The notes beneath the pieces were generated by a model. That model did not search any database and was not told where the DNA came from. It saw only the letters and a program-made list of their open reading frames with translations. Positions 43,567-55,976 of a stretch of 64,000 bases of DNA are shown here, piece after piece. The stretch covers positions 23,873,568-23,937,567 of the forward strand of contig JAJEKV010000006.1 of assembly GCA_021234155.1 (NCBI GenBank). The letters are read 5' to 3'. The translations under genes and the position numbers were made by a program. Within the stretch, counting starts at the first letter, position 1. Each line of letters begins with the position of its first letter. The stretch comes from Isoetes taiwanensis (lineage: Eukaryota; Streptophyta; Lycopodiopsida; Isoetales; Isoetaceae).

Positions 43567-44561
43567 TCATAACTTACAGAGCAGAACATGGCAAGATGAG
43601 CACATCTGTTGTTGTCTCATCTACAAAGAGGGAAAATAAAGTTCATGAATCACATTCTTTATTTTACCACAGTTCATAATCATGCTCTTCTGCTTAAATC
43701 ATGTATAACCTAAGCTTCTTATCTTTGTATATGAAACTAAAATAAAGCAGACCATCTTACCTCCTACTGACTGCCCGACTCTGCAACAGGCTGCAGAAAT
43801 CTACCATTTGTGAGATCTTATGTATCCTGTGAGATCCTGTGAGAAACTCTTAAGCCTTTAGGAGATCCTACGTATCCAAATACAGCTTAAATCGGTACTT
43901 CTAGTGTCATCATCTACTGCACAAACCAGAGCCTACAACAACCCGGATTCAAAGCTTGGAGGCTTAACAGATTAACATTCAAGAAAAATAGAAGCACTGC
44001 TGCTTGGGTTTTTAAGGGCAGCCCACAAAGAGCCTCCAAAATGATTCAAAAATCATGAACGGTGCTACAACAAGCTCGGTGCTCTTCTGCTACGAAAACT
44101 TTGCTTCCAGATCTCTATTTCCTGCAACAAAATCAGCCCACATTCAGGAGACTAAACTCAGGTATTGATTCCCTGCAACAAATTCGGCCATCTTCAGAAG
44201 ACCTAACTCAGATGCCACGAAAATAGCTGATTCGAACCCTAAATTGAAATGCCCTAAATCGAATTTTGGATAATGGTGATAACGGGGTAGGTTATCATCC
44301 ATGAATCTAAGTAATTTTGGGCTATTCCCTTTTAACTTATATGTTCAAAAAATCAAACATGGGCTAATCCCTTTTTACAATGCCCATAAAGGAATCATGA
44401 CTTGGGCGATTTCCCCTTTTCACATGATAAAAAAGAATTTTATATGGGCGATTGTATCTCTAAAAAATGCGAAATTGATCCTACTAATCTGTCAAATCTT
44501 AATTAAAAAATTTAAAATAAAATAGCCCGTTTGCGATTAATCGTCCTTAATTTTTACCCTG

Positions 44562-45000
44562 CTCCGCAAGTTGGAAAACTTGATACAAGGCATAGAAGCA
44601 CGAAGGCATATCAAAAGTAAGTTTTATTGTAATCATTTCTATGTTTTGTTTGAATGTTTTTAATGTTTGATATGTTGTTGGCTGGTGTATCTCTGCAAGT
44701 TGGGAAACTTGTTATAAGATACAGAAGCACGAGGGCATATCAAAAGTAAGTTTTATTGTAATCATTTTTATGTTTTGTTTAAATGTTTCTGATGTTTATT
44801 ATGTTTGTGCAGGTGTGATAGATCACAAGATTTTCAAGTAAATGCAGCTATGATTATTAATGCTCGTCCATACCATGATAATGGCACTTTGAAGATGTGT
44901 GATGAAGTTCCTGTATATCATCTTCAAGAGTTTTACGCCAATCGACATGAAGCAAGAGGCCTCAGATTCTGGTATGTTTTTTAATGTATTTGGTTTGTGC
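44562..45000 (+). pseudogene. Unknown gene, exons right of the hAT element, with a duplicated exon
   Basis: The interrupted exon resumes VGKLDTRHRSTKAYQ and ends at AAAG plus GTAAGTTTTATTG (about 44616). A second, diverged copy of exon and donor follows at about 44692-44747 (LQVGKLVIRYRSTRAYQK, then GTAAGTTTTATTG). The third exon starts after TTTGTGCAG (about 44812): CDRSQDFQVNAAMIINARPY, then CDEVPVYHLQEFYANRHEAR and a GLRFW end followed by GTATGTTT. No domain is recognised. The splice sites are good, so this was a real spliced gene. Confidence 0.45.
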
Positions 45001-45009
45001 TACTTACGT

Positions 45010-46780
45010 AGTTTTGATGTTCTTATTCTTTGTGATTTTATGTGATAAAGTGAAGAGCAGTTCTTCTATACTTGTTGACATTTAGGAAAAAGAGAACTTA
45101 CCTATAATTGAATCATGTTATATTGATCTTATATTGATCTAGAGTCTAGTTGCACTACAGAAACCAATCACAACCCAATAACCGTGCTGATGAATGAGCC
45201 ATATGGCCCTCCCCCTTTATTTCCAAATCAATATTACAACACTTCCTCATATTCACTGTAACAGATAATCACCTTCATAAACCCCTAACACTTTCAATAA
45301 ACCCGCATGCACACCGGCCTTTTTGGGCAAACAAAAATATCAAATTGCCATTTGTAAACGTGAATACGTTTTGAATGAAGATTTATATGCCCTCATTGCT
45401 AATGTCTACCTATGACCCCGACAAGCCAAGATCCTAGCAAAGCCCTTAATGCTAGAACCATAACGAATCTCAATGAACTGCACTAGTCCAAATCCATCCT
45501 TGAGGAAACCTGCAAAAAGAAAAAACAATATAACATGGACCCATTCTTGGCACAAAGGCCAGTATATTCTTGGCACGAGGGGCACCACACCAAGTCATAT
45601 CACCATTACTTGTCACGAAGGCCACTATAATCCTGGCGCGAGGACCACCATGCCAAATCACAAACACCATTCTGTGACACGAGGGCCCTTATTCTCCACC
45701 CAAAGACCCTCCATACGAACCCTCCAAATCTATACATGGACCAACATAACAATTGAGAAAAACACATACCCAAAAATGATTGCCCCCTCTTGATCTATAT
45801 AAGATACATCTATATAAAAAACAATAAAAAAAGAGCATGTTTCTATAGAAGGCTAGCATTGATCAAGACAAGCCACCACGACACGGACTTAGGTCTAAAC
45901 ATGATGAAAAGAAGAAATCTAAGACAAAGCACCATATCGGAAGGGGGTGGGTGGGACAATCGACTAAAGGGGAGAGGCTATTAGACGGCTGATAAGGATG
46001 AACGATGACAAGATGGATATACATACTATAGAGGACCTTTCAACTAGCCTCAAGAAGCGAATTTATCTGCTTATCTTGAAACGCAGATAAATCGTACTTA
46101 CTAAGTTAATATTGTTTGTGATTAAATTATTTGTTTTAATTTCTTGTTTGTTATTATATTAGGAAATTTGTATAATGTCGTAGTATAAAATGCTCTAGAT
46201 GGTAATTAGCTGTGTAGAATGTTATAGTTAGAAATCAAGCTCCGAATTTCTATGATAACGATGATAATTTTTGGGATACTGTGTTTAGTGCACATCTGGG
46301 AAGTATTAGATTTTTATGTTATATGTTTTTCAAATCTATATGCTATTTATCTTTTTAATTAAATATAACATAGAGTCCTATCGCCTTGCACATTACCAGT
46401 GCCACATAAATCCTACTTTGGAGCGGGGCCCGCAACGTTACCAGCGTACCCATCTGCATAAGAAAAGGCGTAGGCTCATTGTCTCCATTCACACAGGTGC
46501 CCACCTCACCGAATTGAAATAGGCAGATGGATTGGGGAGCCACACTAGGGAAGGCTTCGTCGGTGTTGCCAAATGGGAACAGTTGAGGATGAATGCTATA
46601 CACTGCAAAGCTACCCAACATATGATCAAATTCATGCACGCTATGCTAAGGTGGTCAGGCCTGGCCAGCCGCTACATGTAATATTGAGCACGACTTAGTC
46701 CGGATGCTGGGGTCATGGATGTGCGTGACCAGCTTTGTCCTTGGACACTTGCCTGACTTGTATATAATTCATGGTACGTA
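45010..46780. other. No gene seen
   Basis: AT-rich non-coding sequence. Short duplications at 45550-45690 (GGCACGAGG-GCCAC-type) produce a spurious frame on each strand. Confidence 0.5.
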
Positions 46781-46788
46781 TATTTGTA

Positions 46789-46966
46789 CAGTTTGATAAT
46801 ACTCTTAGTGCTACCACGGTTTTTCCCCCAAAACCCTTCAGGGCAGGGTTTTTTAACCCAGACAGTAATAAGTCTGCACTGCTCTTTAGACCGATTGCTC
46901 TTCGTGGACGATAAAAATCCATTCTATTCTATTTTCTTATATTCTATTCTATTCTTCTTCAGACAT
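46789..46966 (+). mobile_element. LINE 3' end with ATTCT-repeat tail
   Basis: TTTTTCCCCCAAAACCC, TTCAGGGCAGGGTTTTTTAA, TCTGCACTG and GACCGATTG are followed by a tail of repeated ATTCT (46920-46962). The layout matches 8640-8790. No coding part remains. Confidence 0.4.
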
Positions 46967-47284
46967 ATTAAGTTTAAACAATTGCTTTCAATATGCGAAA
47001 TTCAATAGAAGATACACAATATACAAATGCCCATGATGCATTACTAGAAAATTACGCATTTGATGCATTAGTAAAAAAAGTGTTGTCGAAAATTGAAGTT
47101 TTATAGTTGTATATATGTGGCATTAAATGCATTAGATTGTAGGTTGTATTATAAAGAATGAAATAGATGATAAGAAATGAAATGGGAGTATGAGAATATA
47201 AGAAATGAAATGGATTACAGTGGATCAAAATAGACATATTATATGACTGAACAACCAATCAGAAACACATTACATTGCACCAAG

Positions 47285-47335
47285 TTATAGAATAGAATAG
47301 AATAGAATATACATTAATGTCCCTCGTGCCCGGAG
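47285..47335 (-). mobile_element. Possible LINE tail in the opposite orientation
   Basis: AGAAT repeats (47288-47310) border GC-richer sequence to the right (47311-47500), the mirror image of the tail at 46.9 kb. It may be the 3' end of a minus-strand LINE remnant reaching about 47760. Confidence 0.25.
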
Positions 47336-47529
47336 GCCCCTGGACTTGTGTAGCATGGGCGAGCTCCCTAAAAGGGCGCTACTAGCACATCACGCTGTTA
47401 TGATGTAGCCTTTTCTGAAGGCTGACTTTTTTCTATTATTACCGCATCCCGCTTTACTTCCCGGCCGTGGGTCAAGTGCGGTGATGCGTCGTTATCAATC
47501 AGCTTTTAGCTGAACAATTTGTATGGGGT

Positions 47530-47556
47530 TTATGATCCGCTTTTGTGCGGATCATA
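47530..47556. terminator. Short perfect hairpin, role unknown
   Basis: TATGATCCGC and GCGGATCATA flank the loop TTTTGT. The stem is 10 bp. There is no run of T afterwards and no gene nearby, so the terminator class is only formal. Confidence 0.25.
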
Positions 47557-47759
47557 TTACAAACTCTCTTTCCTGTCTATGACCTGGGCTACATTAGTGA
47601 CGCCGATTACTATCGATTTAAAAACCGCATGGCGAGGGTTTCTCGAAAAACCTTAATAGTAATGGGCTCACCGATGTACGCGATTATTATCGATCCGTTT
47701 TCCCGTCATTTCGATTTTGGATTTTTCCCACGCCATTATTGTTAGGTGCAAAAACTCTA

Positions 47760-50419
47760 AACTAAACTGATTAGTATCGATTAGAGCTCCAATCCGAGCT
47801 ATGAATATGTAGTAATTATCAACAACATAACATCACGTGTCCAAAGGTCCGTGTTTATAAACCATCTTGAAATATTCTAACTACACTATGTTAACACAAT
47901 CCCCAACTTATGTAGTCAATTTTGCTAATAGTCCAGATTTATATTATGTAAAGCGTCTAAAGAAACTTCCTAATTTCATACATAGCATGCATATACTATG
48001 TTGATAGAACTGATGCATTGTACAAAGAAACCGTCCAATTTCATAGCTTACAACAGCCAATCTATATTTATACCTAATGATGATAAAAGAATGAAAAGAT
48101 CAATCATCCGTGATTATGCGATAGTGGTATCACCCTTCCCTTGTTTTGTGTGTTACTAGCTATTCAATTCAAATGAAAAACCCTGATTAGATGAAACGTC
48201 CTCATCTTCGAAGTTTTTGAAGGCCCCGCAAAGATAATTGATTGTGCTATTCCCTGTTCCACTTTGTTGGACATTCTGCAGTTGGCAAAACTTCTTGTAG
48301 AGTCCCAAACATGGTTTTTGATTATTCTATAGATGTCTTCACATAATCTGCAACACATCCTCAAGCACTTGATGTAAGAGCACTTGTAAGCTATTATTTA
48401 TTAAAGCCTTTAGGCTCTCCTTCAGTCATTTTGGTGATCCCGAACCCGGTTGGAGGGTCGTGCTCGCTATCCCGGCCTACTTGGTTAGACCCCTCAACCG
48501 TAAGCGTATCCCAGTCTCCTTTTTGACTACAAATACCACACTTATATACATATGCATTGTGTCTTTTCATGTTGTCTTTTCATGCTGGCTGTTATTCTAT
48601 GGCGGGAGTTTATAGTGGTCCGGATTACCAGTTGGTGGGTCCAGCCCTCGCTATCCTGGTGTACGGCGGAGGCTGAGCCTCTCTGTCCCGTAACTTATTC
48701 CGTCCACACTCAAATGCAGCCCCTAGCCTCTGCTGTATTCCCTAATTTGTGTATGAATATAAACTAGAAATATTTGATCTCTTTTATAAACTTAAGAGCT
48801 AAAGAAATCTCAAAGCCAGAGAAAAGTAGAGAGCAAATTAGAGTGACTAACATGCCAGAAAATGTCTTTACTAAATGCAATGTCTTGAAATCAAAATATA
48901 TGCTACCCCAAGCTAACAGAATTGGTCATTGCCTTCATTCAAAATGAAACATAAGACTTATCTGAAAGCCGTTCGATCGTGTGCAAAGTTTCAGAGGCCG
49001 AAGTTTCAGAGCTGAACCATCTTTCCCAACAGGCCAATCTCTGAAAAGCTTAAACATCATTGGATGGAGTGCTCAAAGAGCTTTCCAACAAGCCCAAACA
49101 CACCCAAAACTGCCACCAGATACAGAAGTTATGGCCAAAAGAAAACTGCAGCCAAACCCTAGCACCGCCAAAAGAGGGCCGGGACTGTCAGGTGGATTCC
49201 GTCGACTAAAACAGAGGAAACACCATACAAATCAAACACCGATGGAAAGCTCGTTTGATAAGTTTTCCAAAGAGCCCAAGAACACCCTGACACCGGAATC
49301 CCGAGTTATGCAAAAGAGCAGGGCTGAAACCCTAAGCGCCCTCCATGAGCGCCCTTCCATGAGATAAAAAAGGTTAAAAGGTTGATATAATAGCAAATAT
49401 GTATAAAGACCTTATGCACTGTTGACTCAATTTGCAACAACACACAAAGTAAGCCACATGTAGCACATAACAAAAACTACTATTTCTACTGCGAGGATGT
49501 GCTAAGCTAGACCTGACAGAATCTGCTGGACATAGCTGCTAATAACAAGTTTGTTCAGTTTACCAAATTCTTTGAGCAATGCTATATTTGGATGCTTCAA
49601 TCGATTTAGCAAAGTTATTTTCCGCAAATCCTGATAAATTAAACATTAGAAGTAATTCTAGTAAGGGAAATGAAGCAGGGGAAAGTCACCCGTCCTAATA
49701 GTTTTGCCTTTTCATTTGACTGCACTCCATCTGAGACTATAACCTCCTTCATAGCACACATTTGAGCAACATACTCAATGTATGAAATCATAGTAACAGA
49801 ATATAAATTTTAAAATGGTCCAGCTGAAAGCTTAGCTAAACATTTGCCTGTGAAATCCACGATGGCCATGTCCAAAGGTCCCCTCACCAGTAGCCTTTTC
49901 TTTTTTGCCAGTGTGCAATGCCATTACTTTGCCTCTTCTTGTTGCCAGTGTGCAATGTGATTACTTTGCCTCTTCTTGTTGTAGGCTTTGATGAACTGTG
50001 ATTAACTTTATCCATACCAGAACAAATTTGTTTATGTTTTGTCCATGCCTCAATTCATCCAACAATCCATTTGACTTAGGTCTCTTGCATGGGTGTTAGG
50101 ATGCTTAATAAGGATTATGGTCAAGAATTATATGAAAATAGTACTCCTATCTTTCCAAAATCTAAACCTTCTATCAATGGAGAATATAGCCATAACGGCA
50201 GATGCAGTTCACAACAAATTTTTAAACCTGCGCATTCTTCGAATATTCTTGCCTCTAATTTGAGATGTGATAAGATTTGCTTCTCTGCCAACATTGCATT
50301 TTGGGTATGTTTTAAGGTAAGAGGGATCCAAAAACGGTTTTATAATCTGCACAACAAACATTAAGGCATCATCCTTATCACACATATAAGCATTTTCACT
50401 TTTATCAATACGTTTCAAT
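47760..50419. other. No gene seen
   Basis: No supported gene. A 128-codon frame (48981-49367 plus) is basic and Pro/Lys-rich and looks like non-coding sequence. A 42-bp tandem duplication (GCCAGTGTGCAATG...CTCTTCTTGTT) lies at 49908-49983. Confidence 0.5.
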
Positions 50420-50800
50420 ACCTTCTCTGCTAGTCAATGCATGCATATGCCACTTCTCACCCGGTTAATTTTAGGTTTCCATCCACATGCTTTTGCATGT
50501 GAGACCACTTTACATCTAGTGAATCTCAAGTTTACATTCACATGCCTTTGCATGCACCTTTAGTTTGGACATGCATGCCTATGCCCATGCATGCATAACA
50601 TCTTCTCTGCCAGTCAATGCATACGCTCCTTCTCACCCAGTCAATCTTAGGTTTCCATCCATATGCTTTTGCATATGAGACCACTTTATATCCTGTGAAT
50701 CTCAAGTTTAAACATGCTTTTGCATGCAAAGGTCTTTCTAGCCAGTCTATCTCAAACTTCCATTCACATGCATTTGTGATTCCTTCTTCTATATTAGTCC
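50420..50800. repeat. Dispersed repeat, copy 2
   Basis: Same family and orientation as 18670-19090, with the two internal subunits preserved. Here both CACATGCTTTTGCATGTG and CATATGCTTTTGCATATG hairpins stay complementary despite a base change, which hints at compensatory change, though two copies are too few to prove it. Confidence 0.85.
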
Positions 50801-51417
50801 TTTCTTTTTGTCGCCCTCTCTTTTAAGTTGTTCATGACTTCATGGGTTTTTGGCCACAGGTAGCATATAGAAGATGAAGAAGGCATGAATTTGTGTAAAT
50901 TGCATCGGGCTTTTAAGATTTCTATAATCAATCATGTAGCCAAGGTACCTGCTTACTTTCTTTTGCAGCCATATAGTCTTTTTCACAGAGCACCAAGGGT
51001 TTGCAAAATTGTGTGCAATCTTTCACGTTCCCTTTTCTCCATGGTAATCAATTTCTTTTTGTTCTGAGTTTCCTGGTATATTTACTTGCTCCTGAATTTG
51101 CAGTAGCAGGTGGTCAATGGTTTTGTAATCATAATTCAATCCCAGATAGACATCGATTATAGGTGTAGCTATGTTGTGTTGGTTCTATACCTATTTCATG
51201 TTATTCTCGTGGATTCATGTTTATTTTTTCATATGTATATATCCTTTCTTTTACTCTACACCCAAATGAAACTAAACACCCAAACCAAAGGGGATTTTAG
51301 GGGGAATTTAATTTTAAAATGTTGAATGTAATGGTTTGTATTAATTTAAAAATCAAACCAAATCCCTAGACCTTCTGGGCTATTTGATGTAAAAAAAAAA
51401 TGTCTTTAATTCTGAGT

Positions 51418-52105
51418 TTTTTTTTTGAAGGACGAAAGCCAAAAAGTTTATTAATTAGAGAAAAAATACAAAATTTACATGTCTCATCTAACTGTGTAAG
51501 CACAAAAAGATGCCACAGGAGCATGAGCCTGGAGCACAATGTACTTACTCCAGAATAGGAGACTAATGATAAGAATCAATGCGAAGATACTGAATCCAGA
51601 TGCGTTCCATAAATTCTGATTCCAAGGAGGAACATTTGTAGGCTGTCAATATCTTTTTCTGGGCCACTGTAATAACACTGTGTGCAGATGAATAAATGCC
51701 CTGAAAGATGTGGTGTCTGCGACGCTCCCATATCGACCATAGGAGCCAACTGGAACCAAGATGAAATGCCCTTGGTTTAGCTGGAGGCCATGCGTTGGGA
51801 TAGGACGCCAAAAGGATGCATCGGCAGTCCAGTGTACTGTTAAACAAACCTTGTAGCCAGGACCACGCTGGTTGAACCTCAGGACACTCAAAGAGACAAT
51901 GCTCAAGAGCCTCAACGTCCGAAAGACAGAGCGGGCATACTGCAGATATGTGAGGATCATAGCGATGCCGAAACCTAATTGCAATACGGATTCTAATCCT
52001 AATTTTTGATGCACATTCTACTCTAATTTTGATGGACATTATAACTCTTATTCTGACACGAACTTTTGACTCTAATTCTGCAAGCCAAATTGACCCTCTT
52101 GGCAA
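51418..52105 (-). mobile_element. LINE fragment with zf-RVT domain
   Basis: On the minus strand a frame of 180 codons contains CPLCLSDVEALEHCLFECPE followed by VQPAWSWLQGLF, the CxxC...HCLFxCP...W pattern of the zinc-binding domain at the C terminus of plant LINE reverse transcriptases, then an SSWLLWSIWERRRHHIFQGI helix. It stops at about 51563 and the 3' end is the oligo-A seen as TTTTTTTTTT at 51418-51427. The same 3' region recurs at 63534 to the window end. The 5' part (RT, endonuclease) is missing, as usual for truncated LINEs. An array-like stretch (ATTCTAATCC-like repeats) marks its 5' side. Confidence 0.75.
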
Positions 52106-52109
52106 CTCG

Positions 52110-55040
52110 AGATCTTGTCAAACCTTGCAAAAAGACTAGATCTAGGTTGGAACCTTTACATAAACAATAGTATTGGTGAAGAATTGAATTTTCCTTTGCA
52201 GTTGAAATCTAAACCATTCTTATGAATTCAACATAAATCCAGAGGAATTATAATATCCACAATATAAGTACAATATAATATAGCAATTCAACCTAGAATC
52301 TTCTAGCTCAACCATGCGCTCCAACTCCACTGTCTCCATTAGCTTGACCACTACTTGCTAATTCACTGCACATGCACTCACGAGGGTTAGTCCTCGTGAC
52401 TACGTGGGGATCCCTGGCTACCACTACATGTATGGATTCATCTTGAAAATCTCGGATAACAAGGACATAAGCACAAGTAAAGACACGAAATCCTATGTGA
52501 ATGCAGTGCTAGACAATGACAACATGATCAAATAAAATACAACACATGAGCATCATAAGGAAAGAACATAGCCAAGATACCAAACCATCGTAAACACAGC
52601 TCCAAGACAATGGGAAGCTCAGTCAACCTACATGCAAGCCCTGTTAGCATAAACATGCCCAACCAGCTCACATTTCGAGCTCCGTAGCGGGAGTAGTGGG
52701 GTGACCTCATATGTAGTGTCATAGAGCACAAGAATACCATAGAGAATCATAGATGAACATGAGCATGCCGAAGCAACCTAGGCCATCGAACCTAGAAGCC
52801 CGACCCCGGAGGATCCAAAAGATAACAAAATACCAAGACAACAGTAGGAAAAGGGCAAAACCATAGCATGTGATGTTCATTAAAATATTTGCTAAACATG
52901 TGCCTAGATCATACTCTTGCCTGTTGTCAAGGTTCCTCATACAACCCAATTGTGTCGAAGTAGCTAAAGATCATGATTACAATACAAACGCGTCGAGGAA
53001 GCCACAAGCCTAAATGTCATATTGATGTAAATCCAACACATGCACTTCATTGAACAAATAAAAATACTACCAGTCTCCTATCTTGTAAAGCTTACCATTT
53101 AAAACACATTCTCTCCAGCCTATAGGACGCTGCCTAGTGGCGTGACGTTAAAATATTTATCTTTATCTTTATCCATACAATATTTATCCATTATCAATTC
53201 ATAGCTTAGGCATTTCCTTGGATTTTATTACTCCATACCATCCTGTCAAAAGGTCCCCATAAGCTTCCAATGTCTTTTTCTTCCTTCCTTCCTTGGCCAA
53301 GTTAAAGTCGATCTCATGTGACCTAGACATTTCAAAGTTCCAACACATACAATAATTTACTTAGCTATGGTTCACAATATTTCATACTTAAAATTACATT
53401 TCCTTAGCTTCCAATAAACATGATGCAACTAATATGAGTATTCAAAACCCCATTCCAGGCTTTGCTATCCTTGATGATGAGCGACCGTCTATGTCAAATA
53501 TTTATGCTAGACCGCTCCCTAGCATATGCCCTATCTCCATGAGCCAAGAAATATATTTTATTCCAATCATTAGATTTGTTCCCATGAAGTTACAAATTTC
53601 CTTAGATAATTATTCAAGCAGTGCACGTTTTTAATAGACTGCTACAAAATTATCCATATCTCGTGCATCTGTGCTGAACTTACTCCTGTGAACAATCTGG
53701 TGCTAGATCCACACCCTTGTACTTGCATATTTTTCTTTAACTCTTCGTATATTTATTTATCATTAATTAACAGATTGTTAACAAAAGAAAATAAGACAGA
53801 GAGAAAGGAACATATTAGACAACAATAGAAAATAACAAATGGCACCAACGACAGAGCTATATTTCAATCCGATTCGATTGTTCGGAGCTGCCCATGAAGA
53901 ATCGTTACATCTGAGGCCCAATCGACACTATTCAATTAATTTTGATCTGTTTACACATGAATTCGAGCCAAACATGATAGTTTAAAAAAGATCTGTTTGA
54001 AAAAGTCCTTTAGAAATCCAAAACGGTGTCCTTTCGATTATAAATATGGCTCTGCACTGCAGAAGCATCCCTCTTTTCGACCTGTCAATTTGTTGAAGCA
54101 ATTCTTGAACCTTCGAAGCCGATTCTATCTCCTAGCATCCAATTGCAATCCAGAGCTTTGCTATAAATAAATCTCAAAATAAATCTGAACAAAGGGAACA
54201 TAGCAAACTACCACTGTATCTTGTGTTCTCATCAGTTTAAGCTTGTTACCTTCCAAAGCTTATGCATATCTAATCATAGATGCAGCATATATAACCTCAA
54301 ATCAACAGAAACCCCACATAATAGAATAAGATCTGATGCCGTTCTGATGGAATCTCCAGGATCTTGCCTCCTCAGTGTCTTCGGTACGATCCTCCGATCC
54401 TTCTCTGCCTTCTCTACTCTGCAAAACCTCCTGCAAAATCCTCAAAAAAACTCTAAAAAACCTCTTCCAGAATCCTTTGTCAAAGAAGCAAACTCTTGCT
54501 TATGTGCATGCTGCATGCATACCTCATGTACATATGCAACTCATGTACGTACCATGCACAAATACATATACTGGACTGAAGGTGGCCAGGACCATTACAA
54601 TCTCAACTTCTAAAATAACCCATGTCCTCATGGGCCCATCACAGATCCCGAAATTTTTTTAAGTCCTTCACAATTATCATGATCACATATGCACGACTGC
54701 CAACTTATTCCTTCATAATACATATAGCTCAATCTTTGATCAAATTTTGTAAAGCCAAGATCATAATTCACTAATCAATGAGAAGAAGCCAAGCTACTCG
54801 GAATCAAACCTAGTCTGAGCAATCAAAAGCTCTCTTGCGGACGTGAAATAATCCCGTCTCAATCTTATGCCAACACCAACTTAGAGATACAACTGCTATC
54901 CATATTGCTGAAAGAAAATAAAAAACTTACCTTCGCATCAGCAATAGCAATTTATTTACATGGATAGCTCTCCCTTAGCTTCCATTAACATCATCTTACT
55001 TTTCACTTTATCTTAATCCACCTTGGTTTTTTTTTTTTTT
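52110..55040. other. No gene seen
   Basis: No supported ORF on either strand; ordinary AT-rich sequence with a T14 run just before 55041. Confidence 0.5.
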
Positions 55041-55422
55041 GTGATCTGAATAGACATTTTCTTTAAACTTGACGTGGCCAATAAATGGTAAAAGAACCAC
55101 CCGTAGATGATTCTAAATATGCGTACCAGAAGTGACTGGTAATACATCTAAAAATATGGCCCAGTCTGCACCATGCAAAAAAATAATAGGCACAAGCTTA
55201 ATTATGTCTTATCACTAGGCTTTAATGGTGATTAGGGGTGAAAGAGCCCCCCTAAGTGACGAGAAATGAATTTACTAGGACTGGATTAGACTGCCGATGA
55301 AATTTATGACGAAGTTTAAGATTCTGACCTAAACAGTATGGCAGATCCTCGAGTTGATAAAGGACTTGGCAGGTCACATATGACCAAAAATATCTGCTAA
55401 GATTGTGGCGGGTAACTGAATC

Positions 55423-55764
55423 ATGGGTTTTAATTCAGATGGCTGGACTGATAGCCATAGCTCTGAGGATGAGTTTACACCAGACGTAGAGACGGAGAGG
55501 GAGCTTTTTTGGTGCAAAAATTCTGAAAAACTTGAGCAACTAAGTATGAATTGGAGAGGAGGCGATCGGAGCTTTGACTCCAAAAGAAGTTTCGATGATA
55601 GCAGAGGTGGATACAATGCTAAAAGAGGCGGAGGTTTTAACCCAAACCCAGGTGGTTACTTCAGGAACAGCAATAATGAGCAATATGTTCCCGAGACACA
55701 ACAAAATGAGGATGATATTGATTCGGAAAACGAAGATCTACAGGTAAAAACGAAGATCTACTAG
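55423..55764 (+). CDS. Small Gly/Arg-rich protein of the tandem element
   Basis: 113 codons from ATG 55423: acidic N-terminus (DGWTDSHSSEDEFTPDVETE), then a region rich in Arg, Gly and Ser (SKRSFDDSRGGYNAKRGGGF, then NPNPGGYF) and an acidic end. Arg-Gly-rich stretches of this type bind RNA, so a nucleocapsid-like role is possible. The second unit has a related copy at 61257-61596 with small indels that alter its start. It precedes the reverse-transcriptase region by about 1.7 kb on the same strand. Confidence 0.5.
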   Translation: MGFNSDGWTDSHSSEDEFTPDVETERELFWCKNSEKLEQLSMNWRGGDRSFDSKRSFDDSRGGYNAKRGGGFNPNPGGYFRNSNNEQYVPETQQNEDDIDSENEDLQVKTKIY

Positions 55765-55922
55765 TAAAATGAATTACCAAGAAAATGCATAAAGGAGCAG
55801 TCTACAAGCTGGACGGATTTGCTATCATATATTTGTATTAATCTATACGTTGATTATTTTACTTTCATACATCTGAATTATTTTGACTGTACATTTTTAG
55901 TAGATAGTTTAATATCAAGAGC

Positions 55923-55976
55923 AAAGGGTACATTAGGTGAAGGGCGAAGAGCCAAGAATCACCTAATGTACCTTTT
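55923..55976. other. Stem-loop conserved in both tandem units
   Basis: GGTACATTAGGTGA (55927-55940) and TCACCTAATGTACC (55959-55972) form a perfect 14-bp stem, extended by AAA/TTT past one bulged G; the loop contains a small GGGC-GAAGA-GCC. Repeated exactly at 61756-61801. Confidence 0.85.

Larger units (their letters stand above)
42005..44561. mobile_element. hAT-like DNA transposon, non-autonomous
   Basis: Terminal inverted repeats CAGGGTAAAAATTA (42005) and TAATTTTTACCCTG (to 44561), flanked by a perfect 8-bp target duplication CTCCGCAA (41997-42004 and 44562-44569), the hAT hallmark. Subterminal motifs GGGCGATTTTTT and GGGCTATTT recur at both ends. No hAT transposase (DDE/dimerisation) is recognisable. 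The inside (42.35-43.4 kb) has exon-like pieces with splice-like borders, for example TTTGTGCAG at 42764. Confidence 0.92.

Noticed and set aside
48981-49367. 128-codon basic plus-strand ORF
   Set aside because: Low-complexity Lys/Pro/Ser composition, no domain, no neighbouring exon or splice signal; probably chance.
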